Origin: Streptomyces seoulensis
GTDB lineage: Bacteria; Actinomycetota; Actinomycetes; Streptomycetales; Streptomycetaceae
Direction of reading: 5' to 3'
DNA: 64,000 nucleotides
Assembly: GCF_022846655.1 (NCBI RefSeq)
Contig: NZ_AP025667.1
Location: forward strand, 5,493,001-5,557,000
Below are positions 42,721 through 51,144 of this stretch, one piece after another. The notes under the pieces were generated by a model that saw only the letters and a program-made list of their open reading frames with translations, searched no databases and had not been told where the DNA came from. Numbering within the stretch: the stretch's first letter is position 1; every line of letters begins with the position of its first letter. The translations under genes and the position numbers were made by a program.

Positions 42721-42930
42721 GTCAACCCGGCGCGCGCTCTTCCCATTTGAATCCGCCGAACCCCCTAGACACGGAGCGTATACGGAGCTTTACTGTGAGT
42801 AACGCCAGGGGGCCGGGGGTGCGGGGACAGGAACGTTCCGAGCGCGATAGCGTCACCGCGGAACCACGTACGCGTTACGCCGGGGGGCGACCCTCGGCCC
42901 CGTGAAGCTTGTACCACCATGGAGGTGAGG

Positions 42931-43347
42931 GTGTCCCAGATCGCAGGCGAGCCCACGGCGAACCAGGACTTCGTGGAAGTCCGGCTGCCGGCCGCGGGTG
43001 CCTACCTGTCGGTGCTGCGGACGGCCACGGCCGGTCTGGCGGCCCGCTTGGACTTCACCCTGGACGAGATCGAGGACCTGCGCATCGCGGTCGACGAGGC
43101 CTGCGCGATCCTGCTCCAGCAGGCCGTGCCGGGCTCCGTCCTGAGCTGCGTCTTCCGGCTCGTCGACGACTCGCTGGAGGTCACGGTGTCCGCTCCGACC
43201 ACCGACGGCCACGCCCCGTCGCGCGACACGTTCGCCTGGACCGTACTGTCGGCCCTGGCGGGCAAGGTGTCGTCCGCCGTCGACGAGGACCGGACCGTGT
43301 CGATCAGCCTCTACAAACAGCGCGGCGCGGGCCCCGGCCCGGCGTGA
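42931..43347 (+). CDS. anti-sigma factor, RsbW-type serine kinase (PrsH/UshX-like)
   Basis: 138 residues with the GHKL-type ATPase fold: LDEIEDLRIAVDEACAILL carries the N-box Asp-Glu-Ala sequence. It should bind and silence the sigma factor encoded next. The known S. coelicolor counterpart (UshX, also called PrsH) controls SigH in osmotic stress. I favour GTG 42931, with GGAGGTGAGG directly before it, over the ATG at 42919, which would place that ribosome binding site inside the gene. It overlaps the sigH start by four bases. Confidence 0.88.
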   Translation: MSQIAGEPTANQDFVEVRLPAAGAYLSVLRTATAGLAARLDFTLDEIEDLRIAVDEACAILLQQAVPGSVLSCVFRLVDDSLEVTVSAPTTDGHAPSRDTFAWTVLSALAGKVSSAVDEDRTVSISLYKQRGAGPGPA

Positions 43348-44453
43348 GGAACGGGGACGGTCCGGTGCGTGACGAAGAGCGCGGCGCGCGGGAACTGCCG
43401 ACCGGTGAGGCCGAGAGCCTGCGGGCGGGCCCCCAGGACGGCACCCGGCACATGGCCGACGGCGTCGACGGCATCCCTGAGCAGGCCAGACCCCACCCGG
43501 AGGACGACTCCGCGCAGGTCGGCGGCGAGGGTGCCGCACGGAGCGCGCCCCCGGGGGAGCGCGGCGGGGACCGACCCGCCGACCGCGCGGGGGCGAGGGC
43601 TCGGGGAAGGGCTACGGGCGGGACGATGAGCGAGCACGAGCGATATGCCGAGGGTGCCGCGCCGGGCACGGAGGCCGTGCGGGCGGCACAGCGCGACCCC
43701 CATGACCGCAGCGGGGCGCGGGCGCTCTTCGTGGAGCTGCGCGGACTGAAGGACGGCAGCCCGGAGTACGCGGAGCTGCGCAACCGGCTGGTCCGTATGC
43801 ATCTGCCGCTCGTCGAGCATCTGGCGCGCCGCTTCCGCAACCGCGGCGAGCCGCTGGACGACCTCACCCAGGTCGCCACGATCGGGCTGATCAAGTCCGT
43901 GGACCGGTTCGACCCCGAGCGGGGCGTGGAGTTCTCCACGTACGCCACTCCCACGGTCGTCGGTGAGATCAAGCGGCACTTCCGCGACAAGGGCTGGGCG
44001 GTCCGGGTGCCGCGCCGGCTCCAGGAGCTGAGGCTCGCGCTGACCACGGCTACGGCCGAGCTGTCCCAGTTGCACGGCCGCTCCCCCACGGTGCACGAGC
44101 TGGCCGAGAAGCTGGCCATCTCCGAGGAGGAGGTGCTGGAGGGGCTGGAGTCGGCGAACGCGTACTCCACGCTGTCGCTGGACGTCCCCGACACCGACGA
44201 CGAGTCCCCGGCGGTCGCCGACACCCTCGGCGCCGAGGACGAGGCGCTGGAGGGGGTCGAGTACCGGGAGTCGCTCAAGCCGCTGCTGGAGGACCTCCCG
44301 CCGCGCGAGAAGCGCATCCTGCTGCTGCGGTTCTTCGGGAACATGACCCAGTCGCAGATCGCGCAGGAGGTCGGCATCTCGCAGATGCACGTCTCCCGGC
44401 TGCTGGCCCGCACGCTGGCCCAGTTGCGGGAGAAGCTCCTGGTGGAGGAGTAG
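43344..44453 (+). CDS. sigH: SigB/SigF-family stress sigma factor SigH
   Basis: 369 residues from the GTG that overlaps the anti-sigma stop. Region 2 (MHLPLVEHLARRFRNRGEPLDDLTQVATIGLIKSVDRFDPE pattern) and region 4 (LPPREKRILLLRFFGNMTQSQIA and VGISQMHVSRLLARTL) are complete. The first 94 residues are Glu/Arg/Gly-rich and disordered. Inner in-frame starts, notably the ATG at 43626 (MSEHERYAEG), fit the several isoforms reported for S. coelicolor SigH. It directs osmotic and developmental stress genes. Confidence 0.92.
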   Translation: MRNGDGPVRDEERGARELPTGEAESLRAGPQDGTRHMADGVDGIPEQARPHPEDDSAQVGGEGAARSAPPGERGGDRPADRAGARARGRATGGTMSEHERYAEGAAPGTEAVRAAQRDPHDRSGARALFVELRGLKDGSPEYAELRNRLVRMHLPLVEHLARRFRNRGEPLDDLTQVATIGLIKSVDRFDPERGVEFSTYATPTVVGEIKRHFRDKGWAVRVPRRLQELRLALTTATAELSQLHGRSPTVHELAEKLAISEEEVLEGLESANAYSTLSLDVPDTDDESPAVADTLGAEDEALEGVEYRESLKPLLEDLPPREKRILLLRFFGNMTQSQIAQEVGISQMHVSRLLARTLAQLREKLLVEE

Positions 44454-44461
44454 GACCCGCG

Positions 44462-44911
44462 TTATTCGGCGCGACCCGGCCCGGTGATCCCGAGGGCGCG
44501 GGTCGTGGCCGGGTTGACGAGCAGCACCAGCGCGGCCACGGAGACCGCCGCGAGCCCGATGCCCGCCGGGATGGCGATGCTGTCGGCCTGGAGCAGGTTG
44601 TAGGCGACCGGCAGGGCGAGGATCTGGGTGATGACGGCGGGGCCCCGGCTCCAGCGGCGCATCAGCCACAGCCCGCGCGCGGCGAGCAGCGGCAGCAGCG
44701 CGAGCACCAGCAGGGTGATCCCGCCGGTGACGGCCTGCCGACGGTCGTCGGGGGCTCCGGTGAGACCGAGCGCGAGGATCCACACGCCCGCCACGACGAG
44801 GGCGCTCCCCTCCAGCGCGGCCAGCGCGGCGGCGTACGTCAGGCGACGCGGGCGCTCCGCGGCGGGCGGGGCGGTGTCGGTGGTCTCCGCGGGGGTCTGC
44901 TCACTGCTCAC
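44462..44911 (-). CDS. small integral membrane protein
   Basis: 149 residues from a GTG. After a 30-residue hydrophilic start come four hydrophobic helices (LTYAAALAALEGSALVVAGV, GITLLVLALLPLLAARGLWL, AVITQILALPVAYNLL and GIGLAAVSVAALVLLV). No domain name recognised. Convergent with sigH (8 bases apart) and divergent from the diacylglycerol kinase gene. The ribosome binding site is weak, so the start is provisional. Confidence 0.78.
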   Translation of the reverse strand: MSSEQTPAETTDTAPPAAERPRRLTYAAALAALEGSALVVAGVWILALGLTGAPDDRRQAVTGGITLLVLALLPLLAARGLWLMRRWSRGPAVITQILALPVAYNLLQADSIAIPAGIGLAAVSVAALVLLVNPATTRALGITGPGRAE

Positions 44912-45036
44912 CCCAGAAGGGTAGCCCCGCGCCCGAGGGGGCCCGGAAGGTGCGTGGCGAGGCTCACGCCCCTCGGCCCCACCGGATCCCCGACTCGCCC
45001 TGGGTTCGATACCCCCCAGTAGGTACGCTGCCATGC

Positions 45037-46005
45037 ATGCGTGCACTTCTCGTGGTCAATCCGGCGGCAACCACCACAAGCGCCCGCAGACGCGACGTTC
45101 TGATCCACGCGCTCGCCAGCGAGATGAAGCTGGAGGTCGTCAACACCGAGTACCGCGGTCACGCGCGTGATCTGGGGCGGTCGGCTGCGGAGAGTGACGA
45201 CGTCGACATGGTGGTGGCCCTCGGCGGCGACGGCACCGTGAACGAGGTGGTCAACGGCCTGCTGCACGCCGGCCCCGACCCCGAGCGGCTGCCCGGCCTC
45301 GCGGTGGTCCCCGGCGGTTCGACCAATGTCTTCGCCCGCGCCCTGGGTCTGCCCAACGATCCCGTCGAGGCCACCGGCGCCCTGCTGGACGCGCTGCGCG
45401 AGAAGCGGGAACGGGTGGTGGGCCTCGGTCTGACCTCGGGTACGCCGGGCACGGCGGACGAGGCGGTGCCGGAACGCTGGTTCACTTTCAATGCCGGACT
45501 GGGCTTCGATGCCGGTGTCGTGGGCAGGGTCGAAAGAGAACGGGAGCGCGGCAAGAAGTCGACGCACGCGCTCTATGTCCGCCAAGTAGCAAGGCAGTTC
45601 ATCGGTGAACCCAATCGCACGCACGGCACGATCAGCCTGGAAAGGCCGGAAGCGGAGACGGTGACCGACCTCGCCGTCGCCATAGTCTCGAACACGTCGC
45701 CCTGGACGTATCTCGGCAATCGCCCGATGTACACGTCGCCTAAGGCGTCGTTCGATAAAGGCATCGACGTGCTCGGTCTGAAGCGGCTGTCGACGGCCGC
45801 GGTTGCCCGGTATGCGACCCAGTTGCTCACTTCGTCCCCCGAGCGCGGACCCCATGGCAGACACGCGGTCTCGCTGCACGACCTGGACCGCTTCACCTTG
45901 CATTCGAAGGTCCCTCTGCCCCTTCAGATGGACGGTGACCACCTGGGGCTGCGGACGAGCGTGACGTTCACAGGCGTTCGCCGGGCACTGCGTGTGATTG
46001 TGTGA
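45037..46005 (+). CDS. diacylglycerol/sphingosine kinase family lipid kinase
   Basis: 322 residues. The nucleotide-binding GGDGT motif is at 63-67 within VVALGGDGTVNEVVNGLL, followed by VVPGGSTNVFAR. The C-terminal half is the NAD-kinase-like beta domain (FNAGLGFDAGVV). It phosphorylates diacylglycerol or a related lipid at the membrane face. From about 45480 on it uses more A/T-ending codons (ACT, AAT, GAA, AGA) than its neighbours. Start at 45037, since the ATG at 45033 is out of frame. Confidence 0.92.
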   Translation: MRALLVVNPAATTTSARRRDVLIHALASEMKLEVVNTEYRGHARDLGRSAAESDDVDMVVALGGDGTVNEVVNGLLHAGPDPERLPGLAVVPGGSTNVFARALGLPNDPVEATGALLDALREKRERVVGLGLTSGTPGTADEAVPERWFTFNAGLGFDAGVVGRVERERERGKKSTHALYVRQVARQFIGEPNRTHGTISLERPEAETVTDLAVAIVSNTSPWTYLGNRPMYTSPKASFDKGIDVLGLKRLSTAAVARYATQLLTSSPERGPHGRHAVSLHDLDRFTLHSKVPLPLQMDGDHLGLRTSVTFTGVRRALRVIV

Positions 46006-46324
46006 GCGGAACGGGCTAAAGTCCTTTCACTCGAACGTTTAGGCCACTGTCCACCCCATGGAAGTACGGCTGTGACCTAGTCGACACCGAGGAATCAAAA
46101 AAAATCTTCCTGAAGGGGTTGTATCCGTCGCCGAGGTTTGCGAGTCTCTACATGGCGATCGGGACGGCCCGCAAGACCGGCTTCCATTGATCGCCAGAAC
46201 CCCTCTTCAAACACAGGTCCACGCCGGGGAGACCCGGTGATCGGCCCTTCACTTGTTGAGGGACTCGTGAAAGCGTTCACATTCACAAGCAATCTGCATG
46301 TAATACCAAGGAGAGGTAGCAGCC
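46006..46324 (+). promoter_or_regulatory. 319-base leader and promoter region of wblE
   Basis: Clearly less GC-rich than its surroundings, with an A8 tract (46097-46104) rare in this genome. GGAGAG precedes the wblE start. Several AT-rich segments could be -10 elements, but none is well paired. No gene was seen. Confidence 0.45.
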
Positions 46325-46582
46325 ATGGACTGGCGTCACAACGCCGTTTGTCGCGAGGAAGACCCCGAGCTGTTCTTCCCCATCGGCAACACCGGTCCCG
46401 CGCTGCTGCAGATCGAGGAAGCCAAGGCCGTCTGCCGTCGCTGCCCCGTCATGGAGCAGTGCCTGCAGTGGGCGCTCGAGTCCGGCCAGGACTCCGGCGT
46501 CTGGGGTGGTCTGAGCGAGGACGAGCGTCGCGCGATGAAGCGCCGCGCCGCCCGCAACCGTGCTCGCCAGGCTTCTGCCTGA
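46325..46582 (+). CDS. wblE: WhiB-family iron-sulfur transcription factor WblE
   Basis: 85 residues. The [4Fe-4S] ligands are Cys9, Cys37, Cys40 and Cys46 (VCRRCPVMEQC). The GVWGG turn at 58-62 and the basic tail RRAMKRRAARNRARQ for DNA contact complete the WhiB pattern. The family binds region 4 of the primary sigma factor. WblE (WhiB1 in mycobacteria) is the most conserved member and often essential. GGAGAGG lies eight bases before the ATG. Confidence 0.96.
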   Translation: MDWRHNAVCREEDPELFFPIGNTGPALLQIEEAKAVCRRCPVMEQCLQWALESGQDSGVWGGLSEDERRAMKRRAARNRARQASA

Positions 46583-46770
46583 CGAGTCACCCCTGCTGAC
46601 AGCCTGAGCTTGGCGGCGCGTGGGCCCGACGGGTAACTCCCGTACCGGGCACCGCGCTTCTCCCGCCCCCGAGCCGCAGCGCGCAGTACCCCCGATGCTT
46701 TCCCCAGGTCCCGGCTCCGCCGGACCAGGGGGGCTCCGCCCCGGCGGAGCAGCTCAGCAACGAGCACCAG

Positions 46771-46800
46771 CCTCGGACCGTCACCGGTCCGGGGCTTTTC
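46771..46800 (+). terminator. hairpin with T-run downstream of wblE
   Basis: A 10-bp stem with one G-T pair (46771-46780 and 46785-46794), loop TCAC, then CTTTTC. It is about 190 bases after the wblE stop and faces the end of the convergent kinase gene. The interval 46583-46770 shows no gene. Confidence 0.7.
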
Positions 46801-46859
46801 GCTTGCCCGCGCCGCCCGACGCCGGCCGCCCCGGCGTCACCGCCCCGGCCCGGCCGGCG

Positions 46860-48335
46860 TCACTTCTGCGGGCGCACCGGGATGTCCAGGACGACCCGGG
46901 TACCGCGCTCCGGTGCCGGGACCATGTCGAAGGTGCCGCCCAGTTCGCCCTCGACCAGGGTCCGGACGATCTGGAGGCCGAGGTTGCCCGCGGTGTGCGG
47001 GTCGAAGCCCTCGGGCAGACCGACCCCGTCGTCCTGGACGGTGACCAGCAGGCGGGCCTCCTTGGTGGTGCCGCCCCGGACCGCCGACACCTCGACCGTG
47101 CCGGTGTCGCCCTCGCGGAAGCCGTGCTCCAGGGCGTTCTGCAGCACTTCGGTCAGCACCATCGACAGCGGGGTGGCGACCTCGGCGTCCAGCCAGCCGA
47201 AGCGTCCGCTGCGCCGGCCGGTCACCTTGCCCGGCGAGATCTCCGCGACCATCGCCAGCACCCGGTCGGCGATGTCGTCGAACTCCACCCGCTCGTCCAG
47301 GTTCTGGGACAGCGTCTCGTGCACGATGGCGATCGAGCCGACCCGGCGCACGGCCTCCTCCAGCGCCTCCCGGCCGCGCTCGGAGTCGATGCGGCGGGCC
47401 TGGAGCCTGAGCAGGGCGGCCACGGTCTGGAGGTTGTTCTTCACCCGGTGGTGGATCTCCCGGATGGTGGCGTCCTTGGTGATCAACTCGCGTTCGCGGC
47501 GGCGGAGTTCGGTGACGTCCCGGCAGAGCACCAGTGAACCGATGCGGGTGCCCTTGGGCTTGAGCGGGATGGACCGGAACTGGATCACCCCGTCGTTCGC
47601 CTCGATCTCGAACTCGCGGGGCGCGTAGCCGCTGGCGGCCTTGGCGAGCGCCTCGTCCACCGGGCCGCGCGTCGGGGCGAGTTCGGCGGTGGTGCGGCCG
47701 AGGTGGTGGCCGACCAGGTCGGCGGCGAGACCGAGGCGGTGGTAGGCGGAGAGCGCGTTCGGGGAGGCGTACTGGACGATGCCGTCCGCGTCCACCCGGA
47801 TCAGGCCGTCGCCCGCGCGCGGGGAGGCGTCCATGTCGACCTGCTGGTCGGGGAAGGGGAAGGAACCGGCCGCGATCATCTGTGCGAGGTCCGAGGCGCT
47901 CTGGAGATAGGTGAGTTCCAGGCGGCTCGGGGTGCGCACGGTCAGCAGGTTGGTGTTGCGGGCGATCACCCCGAGGACGCGGCCCTCACGGCGTACGGGG
48001 ATGGACTCGACCCGTACGGGGACCTCTTCGCGCCATTCCGGGTCGCCCTCGCGCACGATGCGGCCCTCGTCCAGCGCCGCGTCCAGCATGGGGCGGCGGC
48101 CGCGCGGGACCAGGTGGCCGACCATGTCGTCCTGGTAGGAGGTCGGGCCGGTGTTCGGGCGCATCTGGGCGACCGAGACGTACCGGGTGCCGTCGCTGGT
48201 GGGGACCCACAGGACGAGATCGGCGAAGGAGAGGTCGGAGAGCAGTTGCCACTCCGAGACCAGCAGATGGAGCCACTCGAGGTCGGTGTCCCCGAGGGCG
48301 GTGTGCTGGCGGACGAGTTCGTTCATGGAGGGCAC
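46860..48335 (-). CDS. PdtaS-like sensor histidine kinase (GAF/PAS, HisKA_2)
   Basis: 491 residues, no membrane helix. An N-terminal GAF-like domain (about 1-155: LVSEWQLLSDLSFADLVLWV) is followed by a PAS domain (about 170-275: GLIRVDADGIVQYASPNALS). The HisKA_2 segment reads REIHHRVKNNLQTVAALLRL with His295/296, then an ATPase domain (MVLTEVLQNALEHGF, VQDDGVGLP, GNLGLQIVRTL). It matches mycobacterial PdtaS, which signals to an ANTAR-type regulator; no such regulator lies next to it. Start GTG 48335 or ATG 48326. Confidence 0.9.
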   Translation of the reverse strand: MPSMNELVRQHTALGDTDLEWLHLLVSEWQLLSDLSFADLVLWVPTSDGTRYVSVAQMRPNTGPTSYQDDMVGHLVPRGRRPMLDAALDEGRIVREGDPEWREEVPVRVESIPVRREGRVLGVIARNTNLLTVRTPSRLELTYLQSASDLAQMIAAGSFPFPDQQVDMDASPRAGDGLIRVDADGIVQYASPNALSAYHRLGLAADLVGHHLGRTTAELAPTRGPVDEALAKAASGYAPREFEIEANDGVIQFRSIPLKPKGTRIGSLVLCRDVTELRRRERELITKDATIREIHHRVKNNLQTVAALLRLQARRIDSERGREALEEAVRRVGSIAIVHETLSQNLDERVEFDDIADRVLAMVAEISPGKVTGRRSGRFGWLDAEVATPLSMVLTEVLQNALEHGFREGDTGTVEVSAVRGGTTKEARLLVTVQDDGVGLPEGFDPHTAGNLGLQIVRTLVEGELGGTFDMVPAPERGTRVVLDIPVRPQK

Positions 48336-48586
48336 GCTGCGAGCGTACCGGGGGCGCGTCACCGGCTGGAAAGACACCCGCGGGCCGCGGCGCCTGAGAG
48401 GGACCCTCAACCCTCCCCGCGCCGCAGCCCGGAGCATCATCGGCCGTGGGGTGTGCGGTCCCGGTCGGCCGAAGGCCGAGGAGCCGGAGCAGTCAGGGCA
48501 GAGAGCACCGGTTCCTCGATCCGCCCTCCTGTGCGGGGAAGGCGGAGGCTTTTCAGCTTGTCGTCCTGCGTTTGCCTCCCTCGCAT

Positions 48587-48602
48587 TCTGGACTAGACCA
48601 CG
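48587..48602 (+). promoter_or_regulatory. DasR-responsive element (dre), distal
   Basis: TCTGGACTAGACCACG against the consensus ACTGGTCTAGACCACT (13 of 16). It lies about 220 bases before nagB and 250 from the kinase gene, so it could serve either. The rest of the 486-base gap (48336-48821) holds no gene. Confidence 0.6.
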
Positions 48603-48744
48603 AGGGCGTGTCCATGGTCGGAGGAGACCCGAACTCGGGGGCGGCGAGGCCGCGCCGTACGGGCAGCCTAGCCGGGCCGGGGCTGCCGTGGGGGCCCGTC
48701 GGCCTGGCGATTTCCGCCACGTACGGCCGGGGCCGCTCTGCTAG

Positions 48745-48760
48745 ATTGGTCTAAACCACA
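48745..48760 (+). promoter_or_regulatory. DasR-responsive element (dre) of nagB
   Basis: ATTGGTCTAAACCACA against the consensus ACTGGTCTAGACCACT (13 of 16), about 60 bases before the nagB start, where the S. coelicolor nagB site also lies. DasR binding is lifted by glucosamine-6-phosphate, the NagB substrate. Confidence 0.8.
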
Positions 48761-48821
48761 TAGCCAACGCTCTCCCGGTCCCCAGCGACCGTCGGCCCTC
48801 TTCCAGATCGGCAGGCCCAGC

Positions 48822-49607
48822 GTGGAAGTTGTCATCGTCCCGGACGCCGCGGCGGGCGGCGAGCTGATAGCCGAGGCCATGGCCCGGCTGCTGCGACGCA
48901 AGCCCGACGCCCTGCTCGGGGTGGCCACCGGCTCCACCCCGCTGCCCGTCTACCAGGCCCTGGCGGCCGAGGTGCGCTCCGGCGCCGTGGACACCCACCG
49001 GGCCAGGATCGCCCAGCTCGACGAGTACGTGGGGCTGCCCGCCGACCACCCCGAGTCCTACCGCTCGGTGCTGCGCCGCGAGGTGCTGGAGCCGCTCGGC
49101 ATCGGCATGGACGCGTTCATGGGCCCGGACGGCACGGCCGCCGACGTCCAGGCGGCGTGCGAGGAGTACGACCGGGCGCTCGCCGCGGCCGGGGGCGTGG
49201 ACCTCCAGCTCCTCGGGATCGGGACCGACGGGCACATCGGCTTCAACGAACCGTGCTCCTCGCTCGCCTCGCGGACCCGGATCAAGACGCTGACCGAGCA
49301 GACCAGGGTCGACAACGCCCGCTTCTTCGACGGCGACATCGGCCAGGTCCCGCACCACGTGATCACCCAGGGCATAGGCACGATCCTGGAGGCCCGCCAC
49401 CTGGTGCTGCTCGCCACCGGCGAGGGCAAGGCGGACGCGGTCGCGGCCACGGTCGAAGGCCCGGTCGCCGCGATCTGCCCGGCCTCGGCCCTCCAGCTCC
49501 ACCCGCACGCCACGGTGGTCGCCGACGAGGCGGCCGCCTCCAAGCTGAAGCTGGCGGACTACTTCCGCCACACCTACACCCACAAGCCGGAGTGGCAGGG
49601 TCTGTAG
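48822..49607 (+). CDS. nagB: glucosamine-6-phosphate deaminase
   Basis: 261 residues from GTG. Family motifs are present: LGVATGSTPLPVY for phosphate binding, LDEYVGLPADHPESY with the catalytic Asp, and GIGTDGHIGFNEP with the active-site His and Glu. It converts glucosamine-6-phosphate to fructose-6-phosphate and ammonia, the last step of GlcNAc use and the point that sets the level of the DasR effector. Single gene behind two dre sites, closed by a hairpin. Confidence 0.96.
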   Translation: MEVVIVPDAAAGGELIAEAMARLLRRKPDALLGVATGSTPLPVYQALAAEVRSGAVDTHRARIAQLDEYVGLPADHPESYRSVLRREVLEPLGIGMDAFMGPDGTAADVQAACEEYDRALAAAGGVDLQLLGIGTDGHIGFNEPCSSLASRTRIKTLTEQTRVDNARFFDGDIGQVPHHVITQGIGTILEARHLVLLATGEGKADAVAATVEGPVAAICPASALQLHPHATVVADEAAASKLKLADYFRHTYTHKPEWQGL

Positions 49608-49613
49608 AAACGT

Positions 49614-49646
49614 CTCGGTCCCCGTGGGCGCACCACGGGGACCGAG
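49614..49646. terminator. bidirectional hairpin between nagB and the GH3 gene
   Basis: A perfect 14-bp stem (49614-49627 and 49633-49646), 5-base loop, between convergent genes and 6 bases after the nagB stop. No T-run. Confidence 0.7.
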
Positions 49647-49654
49647 CGCGGGCT

Positions 49655-51136
49655 TCACACCCCCGCGATGACCTCCGCCGCCGCCCGGCCGCAGACGCGG
49701 GCCGCGCCGTGGGTGGCGAGGTGGAGCCGGCCGCGGGGCGGGGACTGGGGGACGCCCATCTCCACGACCACGGTGTCCGGGCGGGCCGCGATGAGCGTGG
49801 TCAGGGCCTCTGCCATCCAGGGGTGGCGGTGTTCGTCGCGGACCACCGCGACCACCCGGCGCTCCCCCGCCGCCTTGAGGGCGTCGGAGCCGGCCGAGTC
49901 GCCGGTGAAGCTTCCCGTGAGCGTGCCGGGGAGCAGCGCCGACAGCTCGGCGGCCACGCCCCACGGGGTCTCGTCGCCGACCGCGATGTTGGCGACCGGG
50001 GTGAAGGCGGCGACGTAGGGCGCCTCGGTGAGCGGCGTGAAGGACTCGCCGCCGGTCACCGTCAGGGCCCGGCGGGCGGCACGCAGTCCGGCCTCGGTGT
50101 CGGGAGCGGTGTCCCCGGTGGTGCCGTTCGCCGTCCAGGCGGCGAGTTCGCGCACCCGGCGGGCCGCGTCCGCGAGGCGCTCCTCGGGCAGTTCGCCGGA
50201 GCGCACGGCGGCCACCAGGGCGTCGCGCAGGCGCCGTACCGTCTCGTCGTCGGCGAGGCCGCCGCCCACACAGATCGCGTCGGCGCCGGCCGCGACGGCG
50301 AGGACGCTGCCGTGCTCGATGCCGTAGGTGCCGGAGACGGCGCGCATCTCCATGCCGTCGGTGACGATCAGGCCCTGGTAGCCGAGTTCGCCGCGCAGCA
50401 GGTCGGTGAGGACCGGCCGGGAGAGGGTCGCGGGGCGGTCCGGGTCCAGCGCGGGGACCAGGATGTGGGCGCTCATCACCGCGCGGGTGCCCGCCGCGAG
50501 GGCCGCCCGGAAGGGGGCGAGCTCGCGGGCCTGGAGCACATCGGCGGGTACGTCGATGCGGGGCAGCGCGTGGTGGGAGTCGACGGCGGTGTCGCCGTGG
50601 CCGGGGAAGTGCTTGGTGCAGGCCGCGACCCCGGCGGACTGCAGGCCGGTGACGTAGGCGGCGGTGTGCCGGGCGACCAGGGCGGTGTCGGCGCCGAAGG
50701 AGCGGACGCCGATGACCGGGTTGCCGGGGTTGGAGTTGACGTCGGCGGAGGGGGCCCAGTTGAGGTGGACCCCGCAGGCGGCGAGGCGGCGGCCGAGCTC
50801 CCGGGCGACCGCGTGGGTCAGCTCCAGGTCGTCCACCGCGCCGAGGGCGTGGTTGCCGGGGAAGGAGGAGCCGGTACGGGCCTCCAGCCGGGTGACGTCG
50901 CCGCCCTCCTCGTCGATGGCCACCAGCACATCGGGGCGTTCGGCGCGCAACTGGGCGGTGAGCGCCGACAGTTGCTCGGGCGAGACGATGTTGCGGCCGA
51001 ACAGGCCGACCGAGGCCAGGCCCTCGCCGAGTCGGCGCAGCAGCCAGTCGGGGGCGGTGGTGCCGGTGAAGCCGGGCTGGAGGACGGTGAGCGCGTCACG
51101 CGTCAGGGTGTCCGAACCGCGGGCGATTGTCGTCAT
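49655..51136 (-). CDS. glycoside hydrolase family 3 beta-N-acetylhexosaminidase
   Basis: 493 residues. The GH3 NagZ-type signature is KHFPGHGDTAVDSHHALPRID (21 residues; catalytic His-Asp pair inside it), and the nucleophile Asp lies in LIVTDGMEMRAV. An extra C-terminal domain of about 150 residues follows. There is no signal peptide, so it cleaves imported GlcNAc oligomers in the cytoplasm. It starts 8 bases after the dasC stop, so it is the last gene of the das operon and supplies GlcNAc to the NagA/NagB route. Confidence 0.93.
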   Translation of the reverse strand: MTTIARGSDTLTRDALTVLQPGFTGTTAPDWLLRRLGEGLASVGLFGRNIVSPEQLSALTAQLRAERPDVLVAIDEEGGDVTRLEARTGSSFPGNHALGAVDDLELTHAVARELGRRLAACGVHLNWAPSADVNSNPGNPVIGVRSFGADTALVARHTAAYVTGLQSAGVAACTKHFPGHGDTAVDSHHALPRIDVPADVLQARELAPFRAALAAGTRAVMSAHILVPALDPDRPATLSRPVLTDLLRGELGYQGLIVTDGMEMRAVSGTYGIEHGSVLAVAAGADAICVGGGLADDETVRRLRDALVAAVRSGELPEERLADAARRVRELAAWTANGTTGDTAPDTEAGLRAARRALTVTGGESFTPLTEAPYVAAFTPVANIAVGDETPWGVAAELSALLPGTLTGSFTGDSAGSDALKAAGERRVVAVVRDEHRHPWMAEALTTLIAARPDTVVVEMGVPQSPPRGRLHLATHGAARVCGRAAAEVIAGV

Positions 51137-51144
51137 CGGGTGCG

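Noticed and set aside
46091..46120. GGAAT...GTT sequence before wblE, considered as a SigR promoter
   Set aside because: The spacer is 22 bases, not the 18 required for SigR promoters.
46683..46750. GC-rich inverted repeats after wblE considered as a mobile-element end
   Set aside because: No terminal repeat pair, target duplication or transposase; most simply a transcript-end structure.
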